In this document: positions 1 through 8,321 of the stretch, piece after piece
Layout: every line of letters begins with the position of its first letter
How positions within the stretch are numbered: the stretch's first letter is position 1
Assembly (NCBI RefSeq): GCF_041521385.1
Contig: NZ_CP168006.1
Location: 3,853,648 to 3,917,647 of the forward strand
Length of the DNA stretch: 64,000 bases
Direction of reading: 5' to 3'
Source: Alcaligenes faecalis
GTDB lineage: Bacteria; Pseudomonadota; Gammaproteobacteria; Burkholderiales; Burkholderiaceae_B
The notes under the pieces: generated by a model
What the model was told of the DNA's origin: nothing
Databases searched by the model: none
Seen by the model: the letters and a program-made list of their open reading frames with translations, nothing else
Made by a program: the position numbers and the translations under genes

Positions 1-864
1 CTGCGCTGCGATAGCACGCGACACAATATCGCGCGGCGCCAGCTCGGCCCGAGCGTCGTAGTCCGGCATGAAGCGGCGGCCTTGCTTGTCCAGCAGATGT
101 CCTCCTTCACCACGCAAGGCTTCGGTCAGTAGAAAGGTCGGGCCCTGAGCATGCAGGCAGGTCGGATGAAACTGCACAAATTCCAGATCGCGTATCGCAG
201 CACCCACGCGCCAGGCCAAGGCAATCCCTTCGCCCAAGGCGCTGTCAGGATTGGTGCTGTGCGCATACAGACTGCCCAACCCACCTGTTGCCAACACCAC
301 GTGGTCAGCCACAATGGTTTCGTAGCGGCGGCTGTGTTTGTCGTAGATATCCACGCCCGCCACCGCGCCTTGTTCGTTGCGGCGTAGGGCTAGCGCCAGG
401 CAGTCCGTACGCTGCTGGACATGAGGGGCTTGAGCCAATTGGGGAAACAGAGCGTGCATGATGGCGTAACCGCTGGCATCGGCTGCGTGTACGATGCGTC
501 GCTGACTGTGCCCACCTTCGCGAGTCAGATGCAATTGGCCATCTTCCGTTCTGTCCAGAGGAACCTGCCTTTCCAGTAACCAATGCACTGCAGCGGGTGC
601 GGCTTGCAGAATTCCGCGTACCGCTTCCTGATCCGAGTGCTGCGCACCGGCTTCCAGTGTGTCTTCAATGTGTTGTTCCAGACTGTCTTCGGCATTGAGT
701 GCGGCGGCCAGACCGCCCAAGGCCATGGGGCTGGCCCCGCAAGGCGTGGGGGTACTGCTGAGCAACGTTACCTGCATCGAGGAGGGCAAGGACAGGGCCA
801 GACTGGTACCCGCCAGTCCCGCGCCGATGATTAGCACCTCCGTCTGTGTTGAGCCTGCTTGCAT
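1..864 (-). CDS. nadB: L-aspartate oxidase, 3' part missing (window edge)
   Basis: FAD enzyme that oxidises L-aspartate to iminoaspartate, the first step of de novo NAD synthesis; NadA then condenses the product to quinolinate. The frame is open from an ATG at 864 to the left edge, giving the first 288 codons of a family usually about 530 residues long. Visible are an N-terminal dinucleotide-binding site (VLIIGAGLAG), the family stretch EFVQFHPT near residue 220, EALRGEGGHLLD, and the aspartate oxidase signature ending in APRDIVSRAI. The start codon shares one base with the nadA stop (TGATG), so the two are probably translationally coupled. Succinate dehydrogenase flavoproteins are related, but the nadA partner settles the call. 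Confidence 0.95.
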   Translation of the reverse strand, partial: MQAGSTQTEVLIIGAGLAGTSLALSLPSSMQVTLLSSTPTPCGASPMALGGLAAALNAEDSLEQHIEDTLEAGAQHSDQEAVRGILQAAPAAVHWLLERQVPLDRTEDGQLHLTREGGHSQRRIVHAADASGYAIMHALFPQLAQAPHVQQRTDCLALALRRNEQGAVAGVDIYDKHSRRYETIVADHVVLATGGLGSLYAHSTNPDSALGEGIALAWRVGAAIRDLEFVQFHPTCLHAQGPTFLLTEALRGEGGHLLDKQGRRFMPDYDARAELAPRDIVSRAIAAQ

Positions 865-1997
865 CAAGCGGCTCCTACATGCTGGAATTGCTGGCTGTGT
901 TCGGCCAAGTCCGTGCTTACGCGCAGATTGTTTTGCAGTGCAGCAGCAAAATCCATCATGCGTTGCAAGGAACGTCGTGCGCCTTCACGCAGGTCAGGGT
1001 CCACTTGAATACCAGGACCTGCTTGACTCAAGCGTTGATGCAACGCCTCCAGACTGTTCAAAGCCATCCAGGGGCAAAAGGCGCAGCTTTTGCAGGTGGC
1101 GCTTTCGCCCGCTGTGGGAGCAGCCAGAAAGGTTTTACCCGGCGCCTGCTGGCGCATGGCATGCAAAATCCCTTGATCAGTGGCGACGATAAAGATGCTG
1201 GCAGGATGGTTGATGGCAGCGCGCAGCAGTTGCGTTGTTGAGCCAACCACATTTGCCAGCGCCACGACAGAGGCGGGCGATTCGGGATGCACCAGTACTT
1301 GGGCATCGGGGTGCTCGCTCATCAAGGCCTTCAATCCATCGGCCTTGAACTCGTCATGGACCAGGCAGGAACCTTGCCAGAGCAGCATGTCTGCGCCGGT
1401 TTGCTTCTGAATATAAGAGCCCAAATGACGATCTGGTGCCCACAGAATCTTTTTGCCTTGTGCGTGTAAATGCCGCACGATGTCCAGGGCGATAGAGGAC
1501 GTTACCACCCAGTCCGCCTGAGCCTTGACGGCTGCGCTGGTATTGGCATACACCACCACTTCCCGGTCTGGGTGCGCAGCACAGAATTGCTTGAAATCCT
1601 CGGGCGCGCAACCGAGATCCAGCGAGCACGTTGCCTCGTCATGTACAGCCAGTACGCGCTTTTCAGGGCTCAGGATTTTGGCAGATTCAGCCATAAAGCC
1701 CACACCGGCCACCAACACCGTGCTGGCCGCATGCTCCTGCCCAAAGCGTGCCATTTCCAAAGAGTCACCCACGCAGCCCCCGGTTTCCAAGGCCAGATCT
1801 TGAATATCAGGATCTGTGTAGTAGTGGGCGACCAGTACGGCGTCTTGTTCCTTTAACTGCTTGGCCAAGGTTTGTTTCAAGGTGGCCTTATCGCTTTGCA
1901 GGTTGAGTTTGGAAGGGACCTCATGCCAGGCAATCTGACGGCTCAACGCGTCTTTAGCGCCGGGCTGACAGACATCAATGGGGAAATGCTGAATCAT
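864..1997 (-). CDS. nadA: Quinolinate synthase A
   Basis: Cytoplasmic [4Fe-4S] enzyme that condenses iminoaspartate with dihydroxyacetone phosphate to quinolinate. The 377-residue protein has the usual length. Recognisable parts are the N-terminal [16 protein letters not shown] block, [14 protein letters not shown], the [13 protein letters not shown] stretch, [11 protein letters not shown] and the C-terminal cysteine region ending in [10 protein letters not shown], which holds a cluster ligand in this family. It is the first gene of a nadA-nadB operon; nadC would be expected to the left, outside the window. Two dyads sharing the 11-bp word TTATGCTCAAA lie within about 110 bp upstream and may be operators. 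Confidence 0.96.
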   Translation of the reverse strand: MIQHFPIDVCQPGAKDALSRQIAWHEVPSKLNLQSDKATLKQTLAKQLKEQDAVLVAHYYTDPDIQDLALETGGCVGDSLEMARFGQEHAASTVLVAGVGFMAESAKILSPEKRVLAVHDEATCSLDLGCAPEDFKQFCAAHPDREVVVYANTSAAVKAQADWVVTSSIALDIVRHLHAQGKKILWAPDRHLGSYIQKQTGADMLLWQGSCLVHDEFKADGLKALMSEHPDAQVLVHPESPASVVALANVVGSTTQLLRAAINHPASIFIVATDQGILHAMRQQAPGKTFLAAPTAGESATCKSCAFCPWMALNSLEALHQRLSQAGPGIQVDPDLREGARRSLQRMMDFAAALQNNLRVSTDLAEHSQQFQHVGAA

Positions 1998-2008
1998 GTT
2001 CGTCCTTG

Positions 2009-2106
2009 ATGCTCACTTTGAGCATAAGTGGATTAAAAAAATGGGAAATATGACTTTTTGAGCGAAAAGAAGAGTGTCTCTATTGTTATGCTTTTTTTGA
2101 GCATAA
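2009..2106 (-). promoter_or_regulatory. Candidate operators upstream of nadA
   Basis: Read on the minus strand, the word TTATGCTCAAA occurs twice without mismatch (2017-2027 and 2096-2106). Each copy is one arm of a dyad: ATGCTCA-3 nt-TGAGCAT at 2009-2025 and TTATGCT-7 nt-AGCATAA at 2086-2106. A weaker third copy (TTTCGCTCAAA) lies between them near 2054-2065. The placement between the nadA start and its upstream neighbour suggests binding of an NAD-biosynthesis repressor; which one is not known from the sequence. Confidence 0.45.
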
Positions 2107-2207
2107 ATAAAAAATCGGTGTTCTGCAAGCACAAGAACGGGAGAGGGGAAGAAAAAAGAGGGGTGCCCCGCTTTGGACTCTTGGGCTCAAAGCGGGGAGA
2201 AAACCCT

Positions 2208-3254
2208 TTAAGGCGCAGGGTTCGGGGTGTGATGATGAATCGCGTTGATCTTGGTGATCAGCTCATCACTTAATTGAACATCCACACTGGCGATGTTTTC
2301 ACGTAGTTGCTCCAGCGTGGTCGCACCGATCAGATTGCTGCTGGTAAAGGCTTGTTGGTTCACCCAGGCCAAGGCCAGTTGGGTGGGCGTCAAACCGTAT
2401 TCGCAAGCCAGCTCGTTGTAGGCCAGCGCGGCCTCACGGGCACGAGGGGCATCGTAGCGGGTGAAGCGCTTGTACAAGGTCAAACGTCCTTTTTCGGGAC
2501 GCGCACCGTGGTCATACTTACCCGTCAACACGCCCATCGCCAACGGCGAATACGCCAGCAGACCCAGGCCCTCATAACGGCAGAATTCGGATAGCCCCTC
2601 TTCAAACACGCGGTTCAGCAGGTTGTAGGGGTTCTGGATCGTGGCAATCAAAGGCAGAGAGCGGGAGCGCGACAACTCCAGAAAGCGCGAGACACCCCAG
2701 GGTGTTTCATTGGACACACCGATGTGACGCACCTTGCCTTGACGCACAAACTCGTCCAGTACCGAGAGGGTCTCTTCGATGGGGATGGTGTCTTCTTCTT
2801 TCCAGGGGTAGCTACGTTGCCCGAACGTCACTGTACTGCGATCTGGCCAGTGCAACTGATACAGGTCCAGATAGTCTGTTTGCAGCCGACGCAGGCTGTC
2901 ATGCAGGGCTTGTTCCAGATTCTTGCGATCCAGGCTGGTGCCGCCATTGCGGATATGGCCAGGGCGCTTGGGGTCACGTTGGGGACCGGCGATTTTGCTG
3001 GCCAGAACAATGTCCTTGCGGCGGCCGGTTTTAGCCAGCCAGGTGCCGATATAGTGCTCGGTCAAACCTTGTGTGGCCGCCATGGGGGGAACAGGGTACA
3101 TCTCGGCGGTATCCACCAGATTCACACCCAGTTCCAGGGCAAGGTCCAACTGAGCGTGCGCATCGGCCTCGCTGTTTTGCTCCCCGTACGTCATGGTGCC
3201 CAAACCAATCAGGCTGACGTCCAGGTCTGTATTGCCCAGCTTGCGGTATTTCAT
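2208..3254 (-). CDS. NADP(H)-dependent aldo/keto reductase, Tas-like
   Basis: Soluble (beta/alpha)8 oxidoreductase reducing carbonyl substrates with NADPH; the substrate cannot be read from the sequence. The 348 residues match the Tas branch in length and detail: the opening MKYRKLGNTDLDVSLIGLGT, the active-site segment NLVDTAEMYPVPP, the lysine in VLASKIAGP, and the long insert (GQRSYPW) between the HWPD strand and the next helix. It stands alone with no operon partner: nadA starts about 210 bp downstream in the same orientation, and the cysteine-cluster gene lies on the upstream side. E. coli Tas was found as a suppressor of tyrosine auxotrophy, which does not fix the physiological role here. 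Confidence 0.9.
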   Translation of the reverse strand: MKYRKLGNTDLDVSLIGLGTMTYGEQNSEADAHAQLDLALELGVNLVDTAEMYPVPPMAATQGLTEHYIGTWLAKTGRRKDIVLASKIAGPQRDPKRPGHIRNGGTSLDRKNLEQALHDSLRRLQTDYLDLYQLHWPDRSTVTFGQRSYPWKEEDTIPIEETLSVLDEFVRQGKVRHIGVSNETPWGVSRFLELSRSRSLPLIATIQNPYNLLNRVFEEGLSEFCRYEGLGLLAYSPLAMGVLTGKYDHGARPEKGRLTLYKRFTRYDAPRAREAALAYNELACEYGLTPTQLALAWVNQQAFTSSNLIGATTLEQLRENIASVDVQLSDELITKINAIHHHTPNPAP

Positions 3255-3422
3255 TTACTTCGACTCCCGAAAACGCAGGGCCGGGCGGCCCTACAAACCG
3301 TGCATGGTAGCGTATTTAGCCAGCCTGCCGCTGTGCCGATTGAACAGATTCTTCATAAAAAAAACATCGCAAGTTATTTGCGATGGCTTTGCGTTGAGGC
3401 ACGACTGTAGTGCCGAGCTGTT

Positions 3423-3917
3423 TCAGGCCGCCTCATCATGCTCCGGCAAGGCAGGGGGTGCAGGTAGTGGACGATTCGGCAGCAAAGGCAAACCGTGCTT
3501 GCTGCGCAAACGCTGGCAATCCACATTGGGGCTGCCATCCAGTTCCCAGATTTGGTAGTCGCGACAAGGGGTGGGGCGATCTGGATAAATCGCACAATGA
3601 ATCCCAGGCTGGCCTAAGGTGCCACGTAAAGCAATACAGCGACCTTCACCTTGCTCTGTCCCCTTCATACAAGCGCGTAATGGGCCAACCTGAGTGGTCA
3701 ACTCGACAGGCACCGTACCGCCTGTTTCGCCGCTTAGCTCACCGCTGTAAAAAGAGACCCGAAAATGGGAACAGCACACGCCGCAGCTTAAACAGGGGTT
3801 TTCATCAAAAATCTCGTCATTGGGTGGCGTATAAAGCACCGATTCCAATGTGGTTTCCTGAGTGCCGGGTAAATCCAGGAATTGAGTCGGGGTAGGCGGG
3901 AGAGAAGAGCAAGTCAT
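3423..3917 (-). CDS. YkgJ-family cysteine cluster protein
   Basis: Small soluble protein (164 residues) of the YkgJ or UPF0153 family, thought to bind zinc or an iron-sulfur cluster through conserved cysteines; no enzymatic role is established. The cluster core is visible as NPCLSCGVCCSHFRVSFYSGE near residues 40-60, a middle Cys in GRCIALRG, and the C-terminal IHCAIYPDRPTPCRDYQIW segment. A proline-rich tail (PLPAPPALPEHDEAA) follows. The gene is transcribed in the same direction as the Tas-like reductase but 168 bp separate them, so they need not be co-transcribed. Confidence 0.88.
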   Translation of the reverse strand: MTCSSLPPTPTQFLDLPGTQETTLESVLYTPPNDEIFDENPCLSCGVCCSHFRVSFYSGELSGETGGTVPVELTTQVGPLRACMKGTEQGEGRCIALRGTLGQPGIHCAIYPDRPTPCRDYQIWELDGSPNVDCQRLRSKHGLPLLPNRPLPAPPALPEHDEAA

Positions 3918-4254
3918 GTGCGTAGGTGTCCCGTAGCGGCCGCAGATCCGTTTCAGACGAGATCGATGATCTGCAGGCGTAAAGCAATTATTTTATTTTT
4001 GCCCGAAGAACTTGAATAGAAAAATCGTGTGGCAGTGGGGTAGCTTGATGCTGGCTGGAGACAGATTGTGTGTATCTATATGTTTCATCACTCTGCCGAG
4101 ACAGGAGGGACGTGAATTTTTGAAAACCTGCCTGTTTTTTCATTTAATTCTTATAAAACAAAGAATTGCGATACTTTTTTATCTAAGAGGCTACTTTTGT
4201 AGAAGAATCATAAAAAAAAGATCACCTTTTTTTATATAAAAACACGAAATAGTG
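3918..4254. other. Gene-poor, AT-rich spacer before tRNA-Val
   Basis: About 340 bp with no credible gene. An open frame at 4012-4239 has no ribosome site, biased AT-rich composition and no recognisable protein, so it was not called. Base composition becomes clearly AT-rich from about 4100 up to the tRNA promoter. Confidence 0.6.
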
Positions 4255-4283
4255 TTGACAGCCTCATAGGGAAGATCTATTAT
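4255..4283 (+). promoter_or_regulatory. Sigma-70 promoter of tRNA-Val
   Basis: A perfect -35 hexamer TTGACA (4255-4260), a 17-bp spacer and a -10 TATTAT (4278-4283) place the start near 4290, about 10 bp before the tRNA. Confidence 0.85.
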
Positions 4284-4299
4284 TTCATTTCTTCACCGC

Positions 4300-4376
4300 A
4301 GGCGGTTAGCTCAGTTGGTTAGAGCGCTACGTTGACATCGTAGAGGTCGCTGGTTCGAATCCAGTACTGCCTACCA
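4300..4376 (+). tRNA. tRNA-Val (anticodon GAC)
   Basis: A full 77-nt cloverleaf: acceptor arms AGGCGGT (4300-4306) and ACTGCCT (4366-4372) pair with one G-T wobble. The anticodon stem CTACG/CGTAG encloses loop TTGACAT with anticodon GAC (4333-4335), the T arm GCTGG-TTCGAAT-CCAGT is intact, and CCA is encoded at 4374-4376. It decodes GUC (and GUU). The 3' end is followed directly by non-coding sequence, with no integrase or partial duplicate nearby, so it does not look like a used attachment site. Confidence 0.97.
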
Positions 4377-4390
4377 GAATACATGCACAC

Positions 4391-4472
4391 AGCTCCAAGC
4401 TGTGCCAAGAAAAGCCCCAAAGATCAATGCTTTGGGGCTTTTTTGTTGCCCAGCGTTCCAAGCTGTGCCAAG
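4391..4472 (+). repeat. Direct repeat flanking a terminator after tRNA-Val
   Basis: The 15-mer CCAAGCTGTGCCAAG occurs at 4395-4409 and again at 4458-4472, on either side of the tRNA terminator. The motif resembles the edge of the GCCAA tract at 15602-15693, which ends in CCAAGCTGTGC. Confidence 0.7.
4412..4445 (+). terminator. Intrinsic terminator of tRNA-Val
   Basis: Arms AAGCCCCAAAG and CTTTGGGGCTT enclose a short loop and are followed by a T run. Transcription from the tRNA promoter should end here. Confidence 0.9.
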
Positions 4473-4592
4473 CCCCGCTAAGGTATTTTGGGGGCATGAA
4501 TGGGGGAGGGCATGGCTATTTTGGCGCTTTCTCCAGTTGTTCGTTCAGGTAGTCTGCCCCCCCCATTGGTTCAGCGATCTTTGTACTTCACC

Positions 4593-5213
4593 TTACGTCA
4601 CAACATACCGAGATATAGCAAAAAAATGCGCTGCGCTGCCAGCCAGCACGAATAGATGCCAAATACCGTGCCAATGACGAAAGCGTTCGTCAAACACAAA
4701 GAAAATGATTCCGGCGGTATAAATTGCGCCACCTGCTGCCAACCAGGAAAAGCCCTGCGGGCCCAAATTGGAGGCCAGTGGCCCTAACGCCAACAATACA
4801 ATCCACCCCATAACGGCATAAATCACCAGGGACAATCTGCGTGCCGGCGAACGAGGGCGGATATCCTGCAGGATGCCAATCAGTGCCAAGCCCCAGACCA
4901 CACCGAACAGACTCCATCCCCAAGGCCCTCGCAGCGTGACCAGGCAGAAGGGCGTGTAGCTGCCCGCAATCAGCAAGTAGATGGAAAAGTGATCCATCTT
5001 GCGAAATACGTTTTTGGCTCGTCCCTTGAAGCAGTGGTACAGGGTGGAGATCAGGTAAAGCAGGATAAGTGTGGCGCCATAGATGGCCGTGCTGGTGATG
5101 CGCCAGGGATCACCGGTAAAACTGGCCATGACAAGCAACCAGGATACGCCGCCCACAGCCAGAACTGCACCGATCAGATGGGTCCAGGCATTGAATCGTT
5201 CACCGTAATACAT
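4593..5213 (-). CDS. trhA: TrhA/hemolysin III family membrane protein
   Basis: Seven-pass inner-membrane protein of the hemolysin III/PAQR superfamily, 206 residues from the chosen start. Family features are the N-terminal GERFNAWTHLIGAVLA, the STLYHCFKGRAKNVFRKMDHFSIYLLIAGSYTP region (split across helices, with conserved Ser, His and Asp) and the last-helix HWHGIWHLFVLAGSAAHF, whose histidines form the presumed metal site. E. coli TrhA has been linked to membrane energetics and lipid homeostasis; haemolysis is not established here. I chose the ATG at 5213 because GGAGAG lies 9-14 bp before it and the family normally begins here. A longer frame to 5303 adds 30 unconserved residues. Confidence 0.88.
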   Translation of the reverse strand: MYYGERFNAWTHLIGAVLAVGGVSWLLVMASFTGDPWRITSTAIYGATLILLYLISTLYHCFKGRAKNVFRKMDHFSIYLLIAGSYTPFCLVTLRGPWGWSLFGVVWGLALIGILQDIRPRSPARRLSLVIYAVMGWIVLLALGPLASNLGPQGFSWLAAGGAIYTAGIIFFVFDERFRHWHGIWHLFVLAGSAAHFFAISRYVVT

Positions 5214-5439
5214 GATTTTTTCTTCTCTCCAGGTAGGTTGCATGTACATTGCATGACCGTAGTCGTAAGGGGAAAGCGTAGTGGATAAATCAGGGTCTCG
5301 CATTGGTGTTTATCAAGTCCTCGCCTAGGTACGTGGTTTAGCGTACCGAGACGCTCAGGTAAACCCTAATTTCTGCTGAACCTGCCCGGCCCTAGGATAA
5401 GAACAGCGCGACGTGCGTTCTTGTTCAGGGAGGAGAATC

Positions 5440-5613
5440 ATGAAGTTTGTGCTTTATAAAGACAAAGGTGGCGAATGGCGGTGGCGATTTAAAGCGGCGA
5501 ATGGAAATATTATTTGTGTCAGTTCGGAAGGCTATACCAGCAAGCAGAGCGCGCAAAACAGTATTGAATCCGTGAAGAAAGGGATACCCGATGCTCCGGT
5601 TGTCGAGGAGTAG
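5440..5613 (+). CDS. YegP family DUF1508 small protein
   Basis: 57-residue protein with one DUF1508 repeat: FVLYKDKGGEWRWRFKAANG, then the SSEGYTSKQSAQNSIESVKK block. The fold is a small alpha/beta unit; E. coli YegP has two such repeats, this one has one. The function is not established. The start at 5440 is set by a strong AGGGAGGAG site ending 4 bp upstream; a longer upstream reading would lack one. It is a single-gene unit. Confidence 0.85.
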   Translation: MKFVLYKDKGGEWRWRFKAANGNIICVSSEGYTSKQSAQNSIESVKKGIPDAPVVEE

Positions 5614-5727
5614 ATGAGAAACCCGTGCCGCCTGCCTTCGTCATTCAGGTGGGCGGACGTCAACGTGTGTCCGTTTGCATTGGTATCTCGGGCTTTGCCG
5701 CTGGCACGCCCGCCTGGGTGAGACCAT

Positions 5728-5801
5728 CGTAAGCGTCAGATGGGCATGGTTGATCCGGAGCGGGCAAGCCTTGCGTTGATTGCCAAGTGCAGACGCTTAC
5801 G
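5728..5801. repeat. Spaced inverted repeat
   Basis: CGTAAGCGTC (5728-5737) and GACGCTTACG (5792-5801) are perfect 10-bp inverted copies separated by 54 bp, in the gap between the YegP-like gene and the 3' end of the Lrp-type regulator gene. It may fold as a long stem in either transcript. Confidence 0.6.
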
Positions 5802-5866
5802 GCTGGGCGGCATGAGCAGTGCAGCTTGACTGTTAGCAGGCTGGCCCGTCATCCGTTTCGCGCTGA

Positions 5867-6862
5867 CTATTCCAGTGCTTTTTCTTGGCCGCGCACGACG
5901 CCGCAGCGTTTATGAGCTTGCATGACGACAGCAACATTGCTGTTGAGCACGCCTTCTATTTCCCCCAGTCGACGTGTCACCACATCCCAGAGCTGCAGGC
6001 TGTCTCTGCACAAAATATGCCAGAAAAGCTGTGAAGGGCCACTGGTACCGAACAGGCAACGGGTATTGGGGTCTTGCGCCAGGTGTGCTGCCAAGGTGTT
6101 GACGGCTTGGGGGCGTACCTGCACGGATACCACCGCCTCAACTGGGAATCCTACTAAAGCGGGCTCCACTTCAACCCTGAATGACAGCGCCTTACGTTCC
6201 ACCAAATGTTGCAACAGTCGCTGTGCAGTGGGTTCGCTCACGCCTGCCTGTTCCGCCAGTTCGGCCAGACTGGCCCGTCCATCTTGTTTTAGCCAGTTGG
6301 CGATCCGCTGTTCAGCCTCGGTGAGGGCAAGAGGGGTGTGTGCGGAGCGTGTGTCTGTACTGTCGTTTGGGTCGGCCTGTATGCGCCATTGGCCTGCGCG
6401 TCGAAAAGACCGTAATACCAGGCGAGCATCGACGTGCTCGACTCCTGGCATGCAGGGCAGAATGCGGGTCACCAGTTCGGGCATGTCCGCTTCATCGGCC
6501 AGAGTCAGTTCCGCCATCAGGTCAGCCGAGCCGGCCAAGGTGACAACCAATTGGCAGTTCTCCATTTGAGCCAGTGCGTCAGCCACGTGAGGGACCTGAC
6601 CGGCATGGCAACGCACCCAGGCATGCAGTACGACCCCCTTGCCTGTTGCCAGTGGGTCGGTTTCTGCAATGACGCGCAATGCGCCCGTTTCCAAAAGACG
6701 TTTGATTCGCCTGCCCACGGTACGTTCGGCAATGTTTGCGGCTGCGCCCAGCTCCCGCCAGGAGGCCCGTGGGTCTGCTTGCAAGGCAATCAAGCAGGCC
6801 AGATCGGTGTCATCGATCGTGGGCAGCAAGGGTTTACCCTTGCTTGACGTGACCATATTCAT
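5867..6862 (-). CDS. Tandem double Lrp/AsnC transcriptional regulator
   Basis: 331 residues, twice the normal 150-165 of this family, because two complete Lrp/AsnC units are joined. Unit one (about 15-170) has a winged helix with DDTDLACLIALQADPRASWR and an effector-binding RAM domain. Unit two (about 180-320) repeats this, with TEAEQRIANWLKQDGRASLA, a second helix-turn-helix (AGVSEPTAQRLLQHL) and a second RAM domain. Such proteins usually sense an amino acid or related acid. The gene is divergent from the MFS transporter, with a 78-bp AT-rich gap, so it probably controls the transporter-amidase pair; the ligand is unknown. Confidence 0.85.
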   Translation of the reverse strand: MNMVTSSKGKPLLPTIDDTDLACLIALQADPRASWRELGAAANIAERTVGRRIKRLLETGALRVIAETDPLATGKGVVLHAWVRCHAGQVPHVADALAQMENCQLVVTLAGSADLMAELTLADEADMPELVTRILPCMPGVEHVDARLVLRSFRRAGQWRIQADPNDSTDTRSAHTPLALTEAEQRIANWLKQDGRASLAELAEQAGVSEPTAQRLLQHLVERKALSFRVEVEPALVGFPVEAVVSVQVRPQAVNTLAAHLAQDPNTRCLFGTSGPSQLFWHILCRDSLQLWDVVTRRLGEIEGVLNSNVAVVMQAHKRCGVVRGQEKALE

Positions 6863-6940
6863 CTAATTAACCTTCTTCAATTGCTAAAAAATAAACTTTT
6901 TAATCTTTTTTTGTCTAAAAATAAATAAATTGAGGAATTC
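6863..6940. promoter_or_regulatory. Divergent AT-rich promoter gap
   Basis: The 78-bp gap between the double Lrp-type gene and the MFS gene is very AT-rich (runs of A and T around 6885-6930) and must hold both promoters and the regulator's site. No exact -35/-10 pair stands out. The MFS ribosome site is TTGAGGAATTC next to the ATG. Confidence 0.5.
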
Positions 6941-8245
6941 ATGAGCTCTCCCTCTCATCGTCCGAGCGCCCCACCTGGTCTCGACCCTGCCCCGGTCTCG
7001 CGCGTTCGTACCATTGTGGCTGGCAGTGTAGGCAATGCGGTTGAATGGTTTGATTGGACCATTTACGCTTCCTTTGCTATCTTTTTTTCCAGCCAGTTCT
7101 TCCCTGAAGGCAATGAAACCACGGCCTTGCTCGCTAGTTTCGGCATTTTTGCGGTGGGCTTTTTCATGCGTCCCATCGGTGGCTGGTTGCTTGGCATCTT
7201 CTCCGATCGTTACGGACGCAAGGCCGCTTTAGGGCTGACTATCCTGATGATGGCCGGAGGGTCGCTTATTATCGCAGTAACCCCGACCTATGCTGCAATA
7301 GGTTTGGCGGCGCCTCTTTTGTTGACGCTGGCCCGTTTGCTGCAAGGCTTGTCTCTGGGAGGGGAGTATGCATCGGCCACCACTTTCTTGACCGAGATGG
7401 CGCCCCCTCATCGCCGTGGTTTTTATTCCAGTTTCGTCTTTTTCAGTGCGGCGGTCGGTATTTTGGCGGCCTCGGCCGTGGGCTGGGTGCTGACGACCTG
7501 GTTGAGCCGGGCGGAGATGTCCGAGTGGGGGTGGCGTATTCCGTTTCTGCTGGGGGCATTGGGCGGTGTGGTTGGCCTTTGGATTCGGCGCTCGATTCCC
7601 GAGACCGAGGCTTTTTCCGAAAGCAAAAAAGCGGGTGTTGAAAAACAGCCTTTGCGCACCTTGTTGCGTGAGTATCCCGTGGAAGTGCTGCGTATCATCG
7701 GTTTTTCCATTCTGACGACCTTCGCATTTTATATCTTTGTCGCTTACGTGCCGACCTACGCCATCCGCCATGTGCAGGCCGACCCCAAGGTGGCCTTTGC
7801 GGCCAACACGGTGGCGTTGATTGTGTTCATGGTGGTGCAGCCCTTGTTTGGCGCTTTGTCTGATCGTATCGGACGCAAGCCGCAATTGATTGTGTTTGCT
7901 GCCGGGTATTTGTTCTTCTTTTATCCGCTCATGAGTACGCTGGGGCCGTCTTTCGGTTCCATCCTGATGGTGGAGCTGTTTGGCCTGGTGCTGTATGCCA
8001 TGTATACCTCGATTGGCCCTGCCATTATGTCTGAACAGTTCCCAACCAGTGTACGTGCGGTCGGTATCGGGGCACCCTATAACCTGATGGTGGCGTTGCT
8101 GGGCGGCACCACACCTTATTTGTTGACCTGGTTGCAAAGCAACGGCCTGGAACGCTGGTTCTTTTACTATGTCTTGGCCGGTGCCGTGATTACCTTGGTC
8201 ACGTTCATCCGTATGCCCGAGACAGTCGGACAAAAACTGCGCTGA
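6941..8245 (+). CDS. MFS transporter, metabolite:H+ symporter (MHS) family
   Basis: 434-residue, 12-helix inner-membrane symporter of the MHS branch (alpha-ketoglutarate, proline/betaine and citrate permease relatives). Diagnostic parts are GNAVEWFDWTIYASFAIFF in the first helix, the RPIGGWLLGIFSDRYGRK loop 2-3 motif, LQGLSLGGEYASATTFLTEM in helix 4, and a second loop motif GALSDRIGRKPQL. The substrate is probably a carboxylate or zwitterion but cannot be assigned. The gene precedes an amidase by 76 bp and is divergent from a double Lrp-type regulator. This suggests uptake and hydrolysis of one amide-containing compound under that regulator's control. Confidence 0.9.
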   Translation: MSSPSHRPSAPPGLDPAPVSRVRTIVAGSVGNAVEWFDWTIYASFAIFFSSQFFPEGNETTALLASFGIFAVGFFMRPIGGWLLGIFSDRYGRKAALGLTILMMAGGSLIIAVTPTYAAIGLAAPLLLTLARLLQGLSLGGEYASATTFLTEMAPPHRRGFYSSFVFFSAAVGILAASAVGWVLTTWLSRAEMSEWGWRIPFLLGALGGVVGLWIRRSIPETEAFSESKKAGVEKQPLRTLLREYPVEVLRIIGFSILTTFAFYIFVAYVPTYAIRHVQADPKVAFAANTVALIVFMVVQPLFGALSDRIGRKPQLIVFAAGYLFFFYPLMSTLGPSFGSILMVELFGLVLYAMYTSIGPAIMSEQFPTSVRAVGIGAPYNLMVALLGGTTPYLLTWLQSNGLERWFFYYVLAGAVITLVTFIRMPETVGQKLR

Positions 8246-8281
8246 TCGCGCCCGTTTCGCCCGGTGTCAGGCCGGGCATCT

Positions 8282-8302
8282 ACAGCCCGCCAGGCGGGCT
8301 GT
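8282..8302. repeat. Perfect hairpin between MFS and amidase genes
   Basis: ACAGCCCGCC (8282-8291), one A, then GGCGGGCTGT (8293-8302). It lies 20 bp before the amidase start and has no T run, so it is more likely an mRNA-processing or stability element than a terminator. Confidence 0.7.
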
Positions 8303-8321
8303 GTGACTTTCAGGAAGCTCC

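Noticed and set aside
4012..4239. 75-codon frame in the AT-rich spacer before tRNA-Val
   Set aside because: No ribosome site, no recognisable protein; composition is that of non-coding AT-rich DNA.
4300..4472. tRNA-Val as a phage or island attachment site
   Set aside because: No integrase, no duplicated tRNA 3' end and normal genes on both sides; the nearby direct repeat is not derived from the tRNA.
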